DNA of 64,000 nt from an uncultured Paraprevotella sp. (GCA_944321565.1 CALULT010000007.1:1-64000); one strand, 5' to 3'; counted from the stretch's first letter, positions 6,872 to 17,021 are shown. The notes: a model not told the origin generated them from the sequence alone. Translations and numbers: made by a program.

Positions 6872-7681
6872 ATGGCAGAAGCTCTTTCGCAAGACGGACA
6901 GAATGAAGGCTTGGTGCTCCGCACGGAGGGCCTGGTCAAGACGTATGGCAAGCGTACGGTGGTGAACAATGTGTCGTTTGACGTCAAGCAAGGGGAAATT
7001 GTCGGCCTGTTGGGTCCCAACGGGGCGGGGAAGACCACGTCTTTCTACATGACGACCGGGTTGGTGGTGCCTAATGCGGGGCGCATCTTCATCGGTGACT
7101 TGGAGATTACGAAGTTCCCGGTCTATAAGCGGGCACGGAACGGCATCGGCTATCTGGCACAAGAGGCGTCGGTGTTCCGCAAGATGACGGTGGAAGACAA
7201 CATTGCTTCCGTGCTGGAGATGACGGGACGGTCGAAGGAATACCAAAAGGAGAAGCTGGAGAGCCTGATTGCGGAGTTCAGCCTGCAGAAAGTGCGCAAG
7301 AACCTGGGCGACCGCCTTTCGGGTGGCGAGCGTCGGCGGACGGAAATAGCTCGTTGCCTGGCCATCGATCCCAAGTTCATCATGCTGGACGAGCCGTTTG
7401 CGGGCGTGGATCCCATTGCGGTGGAAGACATACAGTATATCGTGTGGAAGCTTAAGAAGCGCAACATCGGCGTGTTGATTACGGACCACAACGTGGAGGA
7501 GACGTTGTGTATCACCGACCGGGCCTACCTGCTTTTCGAGGGGCAAATCCTGTTCCAAGGTTCGCCGCAGGAATTGTCTGAAAACGAAGTGGTCCGGGCC
7601 AAATACCTGACGAACAGTTTCGTGCTTCGTCTGAAGGATTTCCAAAAGATAGATGAAGAAAAAAGTGCGCAAGGACATTGA
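6872..7681 (+). CDS. lptB: LPS export ABC transporter ATPase LptB
   Basis: A 269-residue ATPase starting MAEALSQDGQ. Walker A is GPNGAGKT (48-55), then the Q-loop region YLAQEASVFRKMTV, the signature LSGGERRRTEIARCL, and Walker B FIMLDEPFAGVDP followed by DHNVEETL. YLAQEASVFRK and the ERRR signature are hallmarks of LptB, which powers lipopolysaccharide extraction by LptFG. As is common in this phylum it is not next to lptF/G here. The upstream ATG at 6797 is rejected because a promoter lies between the two ATGs. The C-terminal extension (LKDFQKIDEEKSAQGH) is slightly longer than in E. coli. Confidence 0.92.
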   Translation: MAEALSQDGQNEGLVLRTEGLVKTYGKRTVVNNVSFDVKQGEIVGLLGPNGAGKTTSFYMTTGLVVPNAGRIFIGDLEITKFPVYKRARNGIGYLAQEASVFRKMTVEDNIASVLEMTGRSKEYQKEKLESLIAEFSLQKVRKNLGDRLSGGERRRTEIARCLAIDPKFIMLDEPFAGVDPIAVEDIQYIVWKLKKRNIGVLITDHNVEETLCITDRAYLLFEGQILFQGSPQELSENEVVRAKYLTNSFVLRLKDFQKIDEEKSAQGH

Positions 7682-7707
7682 TTTTTGAAAGATAAAAGCT
7701 ATCTTTG
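7678..7707 (+). promoter_or_regulatory. Promoter of tig
   Basis: TTG (7678-7680, overlapping the last bases of lptB) and TATCTTTG (7700-7707) are separated by 19 bp, the expected layout for a Bacteroidetes vegetative promoter. Transcription would begin about 60 bp before the trigger factor start. Confidence 0.65.
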
Positions 7708-7776
7708 CAGCCTGTTGCCGGAAGGGCAGGAAAATATGGAAGAACAAATTAATAATATAACAATCAGATTTCAAAA

Positions 7777-9132
7777 ATGAATATTTCATTAGAAAACCTC
7801 GACAAGGTGAGTGCCGTGCTTACCATTAAGATGGAAAAAGCGGACTATGCCGAGAAAGTGGAAGCCGCGTTGAAGAAGCTTCGCAAGACAGCGAATTTGC
7901 CGGGATTCCGTCCCGGACAGGTGCCCATGGGACTGCTGAGAAAGCGTATGGGCAGAGATGTGACGGCAGACGAAGTGAACAAACTGTTGGGTGAGAAACT
8001 CTATGGTTATATCAAGGAAAACAATCTGAACATATTGGGCGAGCCGCTTCCGAGCGAAGACCGCCAGCAGGATATTGACTTTGACACGATGGAAGAGTTC
8101 TCCTTCGCTTTCGACATTGCCTTGGCACCGGAGTTCAAGGCTGAATTGACGGCGGATGACAAGGTGGACTATTACGACATCCAGGTGGATGACAAGATGG
8201 TGGACAACCAAGTGAAGATGTATGCCCAGCGTGCGGGAAGTTATGCGCAGGTGGATGCTTACGAGCCGAAGGACATGGTGAAGGGCTTGTTGGCCGAGCT
8301 GGACGAGAATGGCAACACGAAGGAAGGCGGCATACAGGTGGAAAATGCCGTGCTGTTGCCTGAATATATGAAGAACGACGAGCAGAAGGCTATCTTCAAT
8401 GGTTGCAAGGTGAACGACGTGCTGGTGTTCAATCCCAACAAGGCATACGAAGGCCACGATGTGGAAATCGCATCGTTGCTGAAGATTAAGAAAGAGGAAG
8501 CGCCGGCAATGACTTCGGACTTCAGCTTCCAGGTTCAGGAAATCACACGCTTCAAAGAGGCAGAACTGACTCCCGAGCTGTTTGACCAAGTGTTTGAAAA
8601 AGACACTGTGAAGACCGAAGAGGAGTTCCGCAACAAGATTAAGGAAATTCTGGCCGGGCAATTCCAGGCCGACAGCGATTACAAGTTTATCCTTGACGTG
8701 CGCACTTATCTGATGGACAAGGTGGGCAAGCTGGAATATCCTGACGCGTTCCTGAAGCGTTTCATGAAGGTTAGCAGCCCGGACAAGGACGAAAAGTGGG
8801 TGGAAGAAAACTACGAGAAGAGCCTCGAAGAACTGACTTGGCATTTGATTAAAGAGCAGTTGGTGAAGGACTATAATATAAAGGTGGAGAAGGAAGACAT
8901 GCTGAAAACAGCCAAGGACATCACCAAAATCCAGTTTGCGCAGTATGGGATGATTAATATCCCCGACGAGGTGCTGAGCAATTATGCCAACGAAATGTTG
9001 CAGAAGAAGGATCAGGTGGAATCCTTGCTGAACCGCAGCGTGGAAAACAAGCTTTCGGCCGCATTGAAGGATGTGGTCACGTTGAACCACAAGGAAATCA
9101 GCGTGGAAGACTTTAACAAATTGTTCTCTTGA
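7777..9132 (+). CDS. tig: Trigger factor, ribosome-bound chaperone
   Basis: A 451-residue protein beginning MNISLENLDKVSAVLTIKME. The ribosome-docking loop GFRPGQVP (43-50) is the trigger-factor signature. The middle region is poorly conserved compared with the FKBP-like PPIase of proteobacteria, as is usual in this phylum, and the helical C-terminal chaperone arms follow (about 280-451). Trigger factor binds near the exit tunnel and shields nascent chains. It is followed by clpP and clpX, the conserved tig-clpP-clpX order, but clpP has its own -7 element. Confidence 0.93.
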   Translation: MNISLENLDKVSAVLTIKMEKADYAEKVEAALKKLRKTANLPGFRPGQVPMGLLRKRMGRDVTADEVNKLLGEKLYGYIKENNLNILGEPLPSEDRQQDIDFDTMEEFSFAFDIALAPEFKAELTADDKVDYYDIQVDDKMVDNQVKMYAQRAGSYAQVDAYEPKDMVKGLLAELDENGNTKEGGIQVENAVLLPEYMKNDEQKAIFNGCKVNDVLVFNPNKAYEGHDVEIASLLKIKKEEAPAMTSDFSFQVQEITRFKEAELTPELFDQVFEKDTVKTEEEFRNKIKEILAGQFQADSDYKFILDVRTYLMDKVGKLEYPDAFLKRFMKVSSPDKDEKWVEENYEKSLEELTWHLIKEQLVKDYNIKVEKEDMLKTAKDITKIQFAQYGMINIPDEVLSNYANEMLQKKDQVESLLNRSVENKLSAALKDVVTLNHKEISVEDFNKLFS

Positions 9133-9195
9133 TAGCAGATAGGATTAAATTTGTGAAATAACCAAAAGGAAGGGAACTCCCGGACACATTTTTCG

Positions 9196-9203
9196 TACAT
9201 TTG
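9196..9203 (+). promoter_or_regulatory. -7 element TACATTTG for clpP-clpX
   Basis: TACATTTG matches TAnnTTTG 64 bp before the clpP start. I saw no clear -33 box at ideal spacing. Confidence 0.5.
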
Positions 9204-9267
9204 TCCCACACATGGCGGAAGATGAACGTTCAGGAGTTTCTTTCCGTTTTAAACATAAGATAGGCGT

Positions 9268-9930
9268 ATGAATGATTTTAGAAAATATGCTGTCAAGCAT
9301 TTGGGCATGAACGGCCAGGCGTTGGACGACGTGGTGAGCATGCAAAACCAGTATCTGAATCCTTATATCCTGGAAGAACGGCAGCTGAATGTCACGCAGA
9401 TGGACGTGTTCTCGCGCCTGATGATGGATCGCATCATCTTCCTCGGCACCCAGATCGACGACTACACGGCCAACACGCTGCAGGCGCAGTTGCTCTATTT
9501 GGATTCGGTGGACTCGGGGAAAGACATTTCCATTTACATTAATTCGCCCGGAGGTTCCGTGTATGCCGGCTTGGGGATTTATGACACGATGCAGTTCATT
9601 GCCAGCCCGGTGGCGACTATCTGTACGGGCATGGCCGCTTCCATGGCGGCAGTATTGTTGGTGGCCGGCACGGAAGGTAAACGCTCCGCGCTTCCCCATA
9701 GCCGCGTGATGATTCACCAACCGATGGGCGGCGCGCAGGGGCAGGCTTCCGACATTGAAATCACAGCCCGCGAAATCCAAAAGTTGAAAAAGGAGCTCTA
9801 TACGATTATTGCCGACCATTCGCACACTGCGTTTGACAAGGTGTGGGCTGATTCCGACCGCGACTACTGGATGACTGCCCAGGAGGCGAAAGAATATGGG
9901 ATGATTGATGAAATTTTGATGCGTAAGTAA
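9268..9930 (+). CDS. clpP: ATP-dependent Clp protease proteolytic subunit
   Basis: A 220-residue serine protease. The catalytic triad is visible: Ser125 in GMAASMAAV, His150 in [10 protein letters not shown], and Asp199 in SDRDYWM. The YINSPGGSV oxyanion-strand motif is at 90-98. It has an N-terminal extension of about 28 residues relative to E. coli ClpP, normal for Bacteroidetes. It forms the 14-mer chamber fed by ClpX, whose gene starts within its stop codon (TAATG overlap at 9930), so the two are translationally coupled. Confidence 0.95.
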   Translation: MNDFRKYAVKHLGMNGQALDDVVSMQNQYLNPYILEERQLNVTQMDVFSRLMMDRIIFLGTQIDDYTANTLQAQLLYLDSVDSGKDISIYINSPGGSVYAGLGIYDTMQFIASPVATICTGMAASMAAVLLVAGTEGKRSALPHSRVMIHQPMGGAQGQASDIEITAREIQKLKKELYTIIADHSHTAFDKVWADSDRDYWMTAQEAKEYGMIDEILMRK

Positions 9931-11165
9931 TGAGCGTAAAGAAAGTTTGTTCGTTTTGTGGCAGGTCGGAACGGGACGTGCCCCTGCTGATTACCGGGTT
10001 GAACGGGTTTATTTGCAGTGATTGTGCCCAGCAAGCCTATCAGATTGTGAAAGATGCCCTTCCGGGAGGAACGAAAAAGGCGGGTGACTTGGGGTTCAAA
10101 TTGTCGGAACTGCCCAAGCCGAAGGAAATCAAGGAATATTTGGACCAATACGTGATTGGACAGGACGATGCGAAGCGCTATTTGGCTGTTTCTGTTTATA
10201 ACCATTACAAGCGGTTGGCGCAGCAGACCACGGATGACGGTGTGGAAATTGAGAAATCGAACATCATCATGGTGGGTAGCACGGGAACGGGAAAGACCTT
10301 GCTGGCGCGTACGATTGCCAAGTTGCTGCATGTGCCTTTCACCATCGTGGACGCCACTGTGTTCACCGAGGCCGGCTATGTGGGCGAGGACGTGGAGAGC
10401 ATCCTCTCGCGCTTGTTGCAGGTGGCCGACTACAATGTGGATGCGGCACAGCGCGGCATCGTGTTCATCGACGAGATAGACAAGATAGCCCGCAAGAGCG
10501 ACAATCCGTCTATTACCCGCGACGTGAGTGGCGAGGGTGTGCAACAGGGCTTGCTGAAACTGTTGGAAGGCTCGATGGTGAACGTGCCGCCTAAAGGGGG
10601 GCGCAAGCATCCCGACCAGGATTATATCCATGTGGACACCCGCAACATCTTGTTCATTTGTGGCGGGGCGTTCGACGGAATAGAGAAAAAGATTGCACAG
10701 CGGATGAACACACACGTGGTGGGGTATAACTCAGTGCAGAACCGCCAGCACATCGACAAAGGCAACCTGATGAAATACATTCTCCCCCAAGACTTGAAGT
10801 CTTTCGGGCTGATTCCTGAAATTATCGGGCGTCTGCCGGTGCTGACTTATCTGAACCCGTTGGACCGCGATGCCTTGCGCCGTATCCTGACGGAACCGAA
10901 AAACTCTATCGTGAAACAGCAAATCAAGCTTTTCGAGATGGATGGCATCAAGTTGTCCTTTGACGAGGAGACATTGGAATACATCGTGGACAAGGCTGTC
11001 GAATACAAGCTGGGCGCACGTGGCTTGCGTTCCATCATGGAAACCATCATGATGGATGCGATGTTCGAGATTCCTTCGAAAAAGGTGAAGACATTTGCCG
11101 TGACGCTGGATTATGCCAAGAAACAATTGGAAAAGGCCAATTTCGCGGAGTTGCAAGCAAACTGA
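9930..11165 (+). CDS. clpX: ClpX unfoldase, ATP-binding subunit of ClpXP
   Basis: A 411-residue AAA+ protein. The N-terminal zinc-binding domain has C7-x2-C10 and C29-x2-C32. Walker A is GSTGTGKT (116-123), Walker B is [10 protein letters not shown], the pore-loop region follows [16 protein letters not shown], and the IGF-equivalent region lies near the NTHVVGYN segment. The sensor-2 motif [10 protein letters not shown] is at the C-terminus. ClpX unfolds tagged substrates and feeds ClpP. It begins on the last base of clpP, which fixes the start. Confidence 0.95.
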   Translation: MSVKKVCSFCGRSERDVPLLITGLNGFICSDCAQQAYQIVKDALPGGTKKAGDLGFKLSELPKPKEIKEYLDQYVIGQDDAKRYLAVSVYNHYKRLAQQTTDDGVEIEKSNIIMVGSTGTGKTLLARTIAKLLHVPFTIVDATVFTEAGYVGEDVESILSRLLQVADYNVDAAQRGIVFIDEIDKIARKSDNPSITRDVSGEGVQQGLLKLLEGSMVNVPPKGGRKHPDQDYIHVDTRNILFICGGAFDGIEKKIAQRMNTHVVGYNSVQNRQHIDKGNLMKYILPQDLKSFGLIPEIIGRLPVLTYLNPLDRDALRRILTEPKNSIVKQQIKLFEMDGIKLSFDEETLEYIVDKAVEYKLGARGLRSIMETIMMDAMFEIPSKKVKTFAVTLDYAKKQLEKANFAELQAN

Positions 11166-11231
11166 GTTCATGGGAATCCCGTGTGCATACGTTAAGAAAT
11201 GCTGAATTCCGGAAAATAGTTTCCCGATAAT

Positions 11232-11263
11232 TTGCAAATATAAGGTATTTGTTTATAACTTTG
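11232..11263 (+). promoter_or_regulatory. Promoter of recQ
   Basis: TTG at 11232-11234 and TAACTTTG at 11256-11263 are 21 bp apart, a good Bacteroidetes promoter. The 5' leader of about 45 nt precedes the recQ ATG at 11317. Confidence 0.65.
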
Positions 11264-11316
11264 TTAGAAACAACAGAGTTAAACTTAGATTTGATTTTAT
11301 CGGGAAACTATTTTGT

Positions 11317-13497
11317 ATGGATGCGACACTGAATCTGATAGAACCTCTGAAACGATATTTTGGCTTTGACACCTTTAAAGGTGAGCAAGAGGCCATCATA
11401 CGTAATGTGCTTGCGGGAAGAGATACGTTCGTATTGATGCCCACGGGTGGGGGGAAATCCTTGTGTTATCAGTTGCCGGCTCTACTGATGGAAGGCACAG
11501 CCATTGTCATTTCCCCCTTGATTGCCTTGATGAAGAACCAGGTAGATGCCATGCAGGCGATATGCGGGGATGACGGCGTGGCTCATTTCATCAATTCTTC
11601 GTTGACCAAAGGGGCGGTGGAAACTGTCAAAAAGGACATTCGTGAAGGACGGACAAAGCTTTTGTATGTCGCTCCGGAATCGTTGACGAAGGACGAATAC
11701 GTGGATTTCCTGCGACAAGTCAAGATTTCCTTCTATGCCGTGGACGAGGCACATTGCATTTCGGAATGGGGGCATGACTTCCGCCCTGAATACCGGAGGA
11801 TACGTCCGATTATCAATGAAATAGGGCAAGCTCCTGTGATTGCGCTGACGGCCACTGCCACAGATAAGGTGCGGGGGGATATCCAAAAGAACCTGGGCAT
11901 GACGGACGTGAAGGAATTCAAGAGTTCTTTCAACCGGCCAAATTTGTACTATGAGGTGCGGAACAAGACGCACAATGTGGACCGTGACATTATCAAGTTC
12001 ATCCGGCAACATCCGGGGAAGAGTGGCATCATCTATTGCCTGAGCCGCAAGAAGGTGGAGGAACTCGCCGAGATTTTGCGGGCCAATAACATCAATGCGC
12101 GGGCTTACCATGCGGGCATGGATTCCGCAACGCGTTCACAGACCCAGGATGATTTCATCATGGAGCGCATCGATGTCATTGTGGCCACGATAGCTTTTGG
12201 CATGGGCATTGACAAGCCGGACGTGCGTTTTGTCATCCACTACGACATTCCCAAAAGTCTTGAAGGATACTATCAAGAAACGGGGCGCGCCGGGCGCGAC
12301 GGAGGCGAGGGGCTTTGCATCACCTTCTATACTTATAAGGATCTTCAGAAACTGGAAAAGTTCATGGAAGGAAAGCCCGTGGCAGAACAGGACATAGGGC
12401 GGCAACTCCTTTCCGAAACGGCGGCATATGCCGAGACTTCGGTTTGCCGGCGTAAGGTGTTGCTACATTATTTCGGTGAGGAATACCACGAAGACAATTG
12501 TGGGAACTGTGACAATTGCTTGCATCCCAAGGCGAAAGTGGAAGCCCAAGGCGAATTGGCCTCGCTTTTGGAGGTGGTAGGAGCCATCAAGGAACATTTC
12601 AAGGCAGATTATGTGATAGACGTGTTGACGGGCCGGGAGACAGATGAAGTAGTGGCTCATAAGCATAACGTGTTGGATTGCTTCGGATGCGGGCTTGAGC
12701 ATGATGCGAGATTTTGGAATTCTGTGATACGCCAGGCCCTGATTGCCGGCTATTTGGAGAAAGACATAGAGAATTATGGCTTATTGAAACTGACTGCCGA
12801 TGGGCGGAAATTCAAGAAGAATCCCGTGTCTTTCATGGTGTCGGAGGACAATGAGTTCGATGAAGAGGAAGACGATGTGGTGCATTCGGGAAACGGTACG
12901 GGAGCTGCCGACTTGGTGCTTTTCAATGCCCTCAAGGATTTGCGTAAGAAAATGTCCAAGAAGCTGGAGGTGCCCCCATATGTCATTTTCCAAGATCCTT
13001 CGTTGGAGGCCATGGCCACGGTCTATCCTATTACGATTGAAGAGTTACAGAATATCCCGGGGGTAGGATCCGGGAAGGCAAAACGCTACGGAAAGGAATT
13101 TTGCGATATGATACATCAATATTGTGAAGAAAATGAGATTGAACGCCCGGAAGACTCTAGGGTGCGCACGGTGGCGAACAAGTCCAAGCTGAAGGTGAGC
13201 ATCATACAAAGTATAGACCGCAAGGTGGCACTCGACGACCTCGCTTCGGCCAAAGGGCTTGACTTCAGCGAGCTGTTGGATGAGATAGAAGCAATAGTCT
13301 ATTCCGGGACAAAACTCAACATCGACTATTTCTTGGACGATGTGATGGACGAAGACCATGTGGCGGACATTTACGATTATTTCCGCACTTCGGAAACGGA
13401 CAGCCTTGCCGTGGCCATGGACGAACTGGGTGGCGACTATACGGAAGAAGACGTGAGGTTGGTGCGCATTAAGTTCATTTCCGAGATGGCGAATTGA
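11317..13497 (+). CDS. recQ: RecQ-family DNA helicase (copy 1)
   Basis: A 726-residue helicase. Walker A MPTGGGKSLC is at 41-50, the DEAH box (143-146) is in AVDEAHCISEWGHDF, motif V/VI is GRAGRDG, and the RQC zinc site is C-x(n)-CGNCDNC in HEDNCGNCDNCLHP. An HRDC domain is likely near 540-610 (IEELQNIPGVGSGKAKRYG), followed by a roughly 110-residue Bacteroidetes C-terminal region. RecQ unwinds D-loops and stalled forks with 3'-5' polarity. It is monocistronic, with its own promoter and a shared convergent terminator with purA. A second, shorter RecQ is at 44921-46762. Confidence 0.93.
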   Translation: MDATLNLIEPLKRYFGFDTFKGEQEAIIRNVLAGRDTFVLMPTGGGKSLCYQLPALLMEGTAIVISPLIALMKNQVDAMQAICGDDGVAHFINSSLTKGAVETVKKDIREGRTKLLYVAPESLTKDEYVDFLRQVKISFYAVDEAHCISEWGHDFRPEYRRIRPIINEIGQAPVIALTATATDKVRGDIQKNLGMTDVKEFKSSFNRPNLYYEVRNKTHNVDRDIIKFIRQHPGKSGIIYCLSRKKVEELAEILRANNINARAYHAGMDSATRSQTQDDFIMERIDVIVATIAFGMGIDKPDVRFVIHYDIPKSLEGYYQETGRAGRDGGEGLCITFYTYKDLQKLEKFMEGKPVAEQDIGRQLLSETAAYAETSVCRRKVLLHYFGEEYHEDNCGNCDNCLHPKAKVEAQGELASLLEVVGAIKEHFKADYVIDVLTGRETDEVVAHKHNVLDCFGCGLEHDARFWNSVIRQALIAGYLEKDIENYGLLKLTADGRKFKKNPVSFMVSEDNEFDEEEDDVVHSGNGTGAADLVLFNALKDLRKKMSKKLEVPPYVIFQDPSLEAMATVYPITIEELQNIPGVGSGKAKRYGKEFCDMIHQYCEENEIERPEDSRVRTVANKSKLKVSIIQSIDRKVALDDLASAKGLDFSELLDEIEAIVYSGTKLNIDYFLDDVMDEDHVADIYDYFRTSETDSLAVAMDELGGDYTEEDVRLVRIKFISEMAN

Positions 13498-13524
13498 CCC
13501 GGAACAGGAAGAGAGATAAAAGTG

Positions 13525-13585
13525 TGCCGAAACAAACTGCTCCGTCTTGCAAGGGAGTGTTTGTTTCGGCATATTTCTTGTTTTT
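13525..13585. terminator. Convergent terminator between recQ and purA
   Basis: TGCCGAAACAAAC (13525-13537) pairs perfectly with GTTTGTTTCGGCA (13559-13571), extended inside by CTCC/GGAG pairing, followed by TTTTTTT at about 13581. It can stop recQ transcription and, from the other side, purA. Confidence 0.8.
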
Positions 13586-13607
13586 TTGTCGATGACCGAT
13601 CAACTTC

Positions 13608-14882
13608 TTACTTCTTCCGTATGATAGTCTGTGCACGGTCGGGGCCTACGGACAAGATGGTGATTGGGGTCTCCAGTTCTGTTTCGAGGAAGCGGATGTA
13701 GTCCTTGAACGCCTGCGGGAACTGCGCTTCGTCGGTGATGTGCGACAAGTCTTCTTTCCAGCCCGGAAGTTCTTTATATACAGCTTCGCAGCCTTCTGTT
13801 TCGAATGGCATGTCTTCCATGACCACGCCGTCTTTTTTGTAAGCCACACAAGCCTTGATGGTGTCGAAACCGTCGAGCACGTCACTCTTCATCATGACTA
13901 GTTGTGTCACGCCGTTGATCATGATGGCATATTTCAGGGCGACCAAGTCCACCCAGCCGCAACGGCGGTTACGTCCCGTTACCGCACCGTATTCATGTCC
14001 GATTTCGCGAATCTTGTCTCCAGTCTCGTCAAACAGCTCCACAGGGAAGGGGCCGGAACCCACGCGGGTGCTGTAAGCCTTGAATATGCCAAACACTTCG
14101 CCGATGTCGCGCGGACCTATGCCCAAGCCTGTGCATACACCGCCGCTTGTCGTGCTGGAAGAGCTGACGAACGGGTAAGTGCCATGGTCTATGTCCAGCA
14201 TGGTGCCTTGTGCGCCTTCGGCCAGGACGTGCTTGCCTTCTTTCAGGTAGCGGTTGATTTCTATTTCCGTGTCCGTCAGCTGGAAACCGCGCATGTACTC
14301 CACACCTTCGAGCCATGTTTTTTCTTCTTCCGTGATATCGTAGTCCGTGTAGTGCAGGTCTTTCAGGATTTGTTCGTGGCGTGCCTTGAGGGCGGCATAT
14401 TTTGCGTCAAATCCATCAAGGATGTCACCCACGCGCAACCCGATGCGGGCAGCCTTGTCGCTGTAGGTGGGGCCGATGCCTTTTCCGGTGGTGCCCACTT
14501 TGGCTTTGCCCTTGGCTGCTTCGTAGGCACGGTCCAGTACGCGATGGGTGGGCAGAATCAGGTGTGCCCGTTTGCTGATGTGCAACCGGCTCTTCAAATC
14601 ATACCCTGCGGCTTCCAGTTCTTTGGCTTCGGCCATGAACAAGTCCGGAGCCAGCACACAGCCGTTGCCGATGATATTCACCTTGTCTGTGGCGAAAATG
14701 CCCGACGGGATGGAGCGCAGCACGAATTTTTTGCCATCGAAGATGATGGTGTGTCCTGCATTCGGGCCGCCGGCGAAGCGTGCCACCACGTCATATTTTG
14801 GGGTAAACACATCTACTACTTTCCCTTTGCCTTCGTCTCCAAAGACGATTCCCAAGAGGGCGTCAACTTTTCCTTTTTCCAT
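13608..14882 (-). CDS. purA: Adenylosuccinate synthetase
   Basis: A 424-residue enzyme that joins IMP and aspartate using GTP in the AMP branch of purine synthesis. The P-loop-like GDEGKGK is at 15-21, with GGPNAGHTI, GTTGKGIGPTYSDK and the GTP-site end ILSVGPDRAQTI also visible. The start MEKGKVDALLG is used, 33 bp inside a longer frame, because a TAACTTTG promoter element (14915-14922) overlaps the longer start codon at 14915. Genes on both sides are independent; the end meets recQ at a shared terminator. Confidence 0.95.
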   Translation of the reverse strand: MEKGKVDALLGIVFGDEGKGKVVDVFTPKYDVVARFAGGPNAGHTIIFDGKKFVLRSIPSGIFATDKVNIIGNGCVLAPDLFMAEAKELEAAGYDLKSRLHISKRAHLILPTHRVLDRAYEAAKGKAKVGTTGKGIGPTYSDKAARIGLRVGDILDGFDAKYAALKARHEQILKDLHYTDYDITEEEKTWLEGVEYMRGFQLTDTEIEINRYLKEGKHVLAEGAQGTMLDIDHGTYPFVSSSSTTSGGVCTGLGIGPRDIGEVFGIFKAYSTRVGSGPFPVELFDETGDKIREIGHEYGAVTGRNRRCGWVDLVALKYAIMINGVTQLVMMKSDVLDGFDTIKACVAYKKDGVVMEDMPFETEGCEAVYKELPGWKEDLSHITDEAQFPQAFKDYIRFLETELETPITILSVGPDRAQTIIRKK

Positions 14883-14914
14883 ATTATATTTCAAATATTG
14901 TTTTCCAAACCGCA

Positions 14915-14922
14915 CAAAGTTA
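14915..14922 (-). promoter_or_regulatory. -7 element TAACTTTG for purA
   Basis: CAAAGTTA on the plus strand is TAACTTTG leftward, 33 bp before the purA ATG at 14882. It excludes the upstream in-frame ATG as a start. Confidence 0.65.
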
Positions 14923-15037
14923 AGCTTTTTTTGTGTAAAACAGGCGCGGGCGCGATTATTTTTTTATGAAAATCGGCTAAAGGTAGTGTCGGAAAACAAA
15001 GGTAGGGCAAGAGGGTAAGGGGATATAAGGGCTTGTC

Positions 15038-15742
15038 CTATCCAATGACCCAAATCGCCGGAACCTTGGAAAGGTCGGGAAGAGGATGCTTTTTCCAGTC
15101 TTGGATGGTGCGGGTCTTGATGAACTCTTCCGGGCAAGTCAGGCCGGCGGCCACACACAGGCGGGTCTGTGGACGGCAGGTGCGGAGAATTTCGGCAAAA
15201 AGCTTGGCATTGCGGTAGGGCGTCTCGATAAAGAGCTGGGTCTGATGCTCGGAATAGGCGCGTTGTTCCAGTTGTTTGAGGCGTTTCGCGCGGTCGGCAG
15301 GTTCAATGGGCAAATAGCCGTTGAAGGCAAAACTCTGTCCGTTGAAACCTGAAGCCATTACGGCTAACAGGATGGACGAAGGGCCAACCAAGGGGATTAC
15401 ACGCAACCCTTTGCGTTGGGCGATGGCTACCACATCGGCTCCGGGGTCGGCTATGGCCGGACAGCCGGCTTCGGAAATCACGCCTATGGATTCGCCTTTC
15501 TCCAGCGGACAGAGGTAGGAGGCAAACAGTTCCGGAGAGGCATGTTTGCCCATCGGGTAAAACGTCAAGTCGTCAATTCTGATGTCGCGGTTCACTTTTT
15601 TCAGAAAACGGCGGGCTGAACGCACATCCTCCACGATGAAATGGCGGATTTGCGGAATGACTTCCGCATTGAAGGCTGGCAACACGCGGGACAATTCTGT
15701 CTCGCCCAATGTAACGGGTATCAAATATAAAGCTGGTTCCAT
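15038..15742 (-). CDS. RsmI-like SAM-dependent methyltransferase (tetrapyrrole methylase fold)
   Basis: A 234-residue protein starting MEPALYLIPVTLGET. The text upstream of this Met in the frame is non-protein-like and overlaps the next gene, so the inner start is chosen. Family stations are EAGCPAIADPGADVV and LVGPSSILLAVMASGFNGQ, the SAM-binding loops of the YraL/RsmI group. RsmI methylates 16S rRNA C1402. Bacteroidales carry a short variant like this one, so the same target is likely but not certain. The gene is about 75 bp downstream of the GldB-like gene and may share its transcript. Confidence 0.85.
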   Translation of the reverse strand: MEPALYLIPVTLGETELSRVLPAFNAEVIPQIRHFIVEDVRSARRFLKKVNRDIRIDDLTFYPMGKHASPELFASYLCPLEKGESIGVISEAGCPAIADPGADVVAIAQRKGLRVIPLVGPSSILLAVMASGFNGQSFAFNGYLPIEPADRAKRLKQLEQRAYSEHQTQLFIETPYRNAKLFAEILRTCRPQTRLCVAAGLTCPEEFIKTRTIQDWKKHPLPDLSKVPAIWVIG

Positions 15743-15816
15743 TTTTGCATAAAGATATAGGGACAAAAAATCATTGGGATGGGAAACTTGGATAAAACCA
15801 GTTCCATTTTGACTAG

Positions 15817-16827
15817 TCATTTTACAGGGTTCCATCCCGACTCTCGGAACATCGTCTCGTAGTCGCGTTGGCGGAGCAACTCTCCCACGGGCATTTTCGG
15901 GTGGGACTTCATGTAAGCATCCACAATCTGCAAGCCAAACCATAAGCCGATTTGGTTGGCATTTTTCTTTTTCTCAACGGCCTGAGCGGTGTTTGGCAGC
16001 ATAAAGGCTGCTACGATTGTACTGTCTGCCCCGGACAAGGCATGCCGGTCCTGAAGCCATTGCCATAGCCGCGCCTCGTTGCTGCGGCACCAGTTCACCC
16101 GTTCCTCAGTAAAGCCTGCATCCTCTTCCAACGGCACGTTTCGGCAATGGGCGATGACCCAGTGCAGTTTGCCGTAGTCCACGATGAAGTCCAATAAAGT
16201 GTGGGGCTTGCCTTCGTCCAATGGATAGGTATGAGACAAATAGTAGAAGGCTGCATCCGGTACCAGACGCGAGCGGTCCATCATCTGCCGTTGGTAGTCG
16301 TGGTAATATTTCTTATATAAGGGGTAATCACGTCCAAGATACTTGTCCAAGCTGACTCCCAAGATGCTGTCGCCCACCACGATGCTTTGGTTCAGTCCCG
16401 AAATCTGTGCATAAATAAATGGCACTTTAAAATCCGGGTCAGAGGCTTTTATCTGGTTGAACACTGCGGAAAGTTCTTCTTCCTCTTCCGAAAGGTCGGA
16501 ATATTCCGAGTGCACGTCCTGCAGGAGTACCTGCATGGTGGAATCCAGGAAATAATCGCGCAAATGCTGTTCGATGTGAGCATCTTCCACACGTCCAATA
16601 CCCAATACGTCTTCTATGAGCAGGCGGGTCGGCGTGGGAAACTCCGTGTTCATGCGTTGGAGCGCGGAAAAACTGTTCAGCGAAACGAACTCATCTACCA
16701 AGCGGTCGTAACGGAATATCCTGCTTTCCTCCTTTCCCGCCTCGTCCGACCACCATGCATCGACATCCCAACGGCAAGAAGAAAAGAACAGCACACAACC
16801 GATTAAGAGCCACAGCGTCCGTTTCAA
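15817..16827 (-). CDS. GldB-like lipoprotein
   Basis: A 336-residue lipoprotein with a signal peptide ending in FFSSC, so Cys18 is probably lipidated. The body carries the GldB hallmark VSLDKYLGRDYPLYKKYY and a later LHWVIAHCRNVPLEED stretch. In flavobacteria GldB belongs to the gliding machinery. In non-gliding Bacteroidales the relatives are of unknown function and are often described as gliding motility lipoprotein GldB. A TATATTTG promoter at 16854-16861 precedes it. It is divergent from the GH127 gene. Confidence 0.75.
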   Translation of the reverse strand: MKRTLWLLIGCVLFFSSCRWDVDAWWSDEAGKEESRIFRYDRLVDEFVSLNSFSALQRMNTEFPTPTRLLIEDVLGIGRVEDAHIEQHLRDYFLDSTMQVLLQDVHSEYSDLSEEEEELSAVFNQIKASDPDFKVPFIYAQISGLNQSIVVGDSILGVSLDKYLGRDYPLYKKYYHDYQRQMMDRSRLVPDAAFYYLSHTYPLDEGKPHTLLDFIVDYGKLHWVIAHCRNVPLEEDAGFTEERVNWCRSNEARLWQWLQDRHALSGADSTIVAAFMLPNTAQAVEKKKNANQIGLWFGLQIVDAYMKSHPKMPVGELLRQRDYETMFRESGWNPVK

Positions 16828-16853
16828 AACTTATTATTCGTTAAATTCACATG

Positions 16854-16884
16854 CAAATATACAAATTAATAGCTTGCTAGCCAA
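16854..16884 (-). promoter_or_regulatory. Promoter of the GldB-like gene
   Basis: Leftward TTG (16882-16884) and TATATTTG (16854-16861) are separated by 20 bp. The element is 27 bp before the start codon. Confidence 0.65.
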
Positions 16885-17021
16885 GGATTATTTTAAAAAA
16901 AGCAAAACGAATCGACGAAATCCTCATTAATGAGGAGGAAAAGAATGGATTGTTCATATATAAGGATGCGAAAAAATGTTAACCTGCAAGTTGCCAAAAC
17001 CGTTATGAAAGAAAAAAAACA

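Noticed and set aside
7789..9090. 433-residue leftward frame over tig
   Set aside because: Rich in His, Leu and Gln, typical for antisense of a coding gene; tig itself is clear on the other strand.
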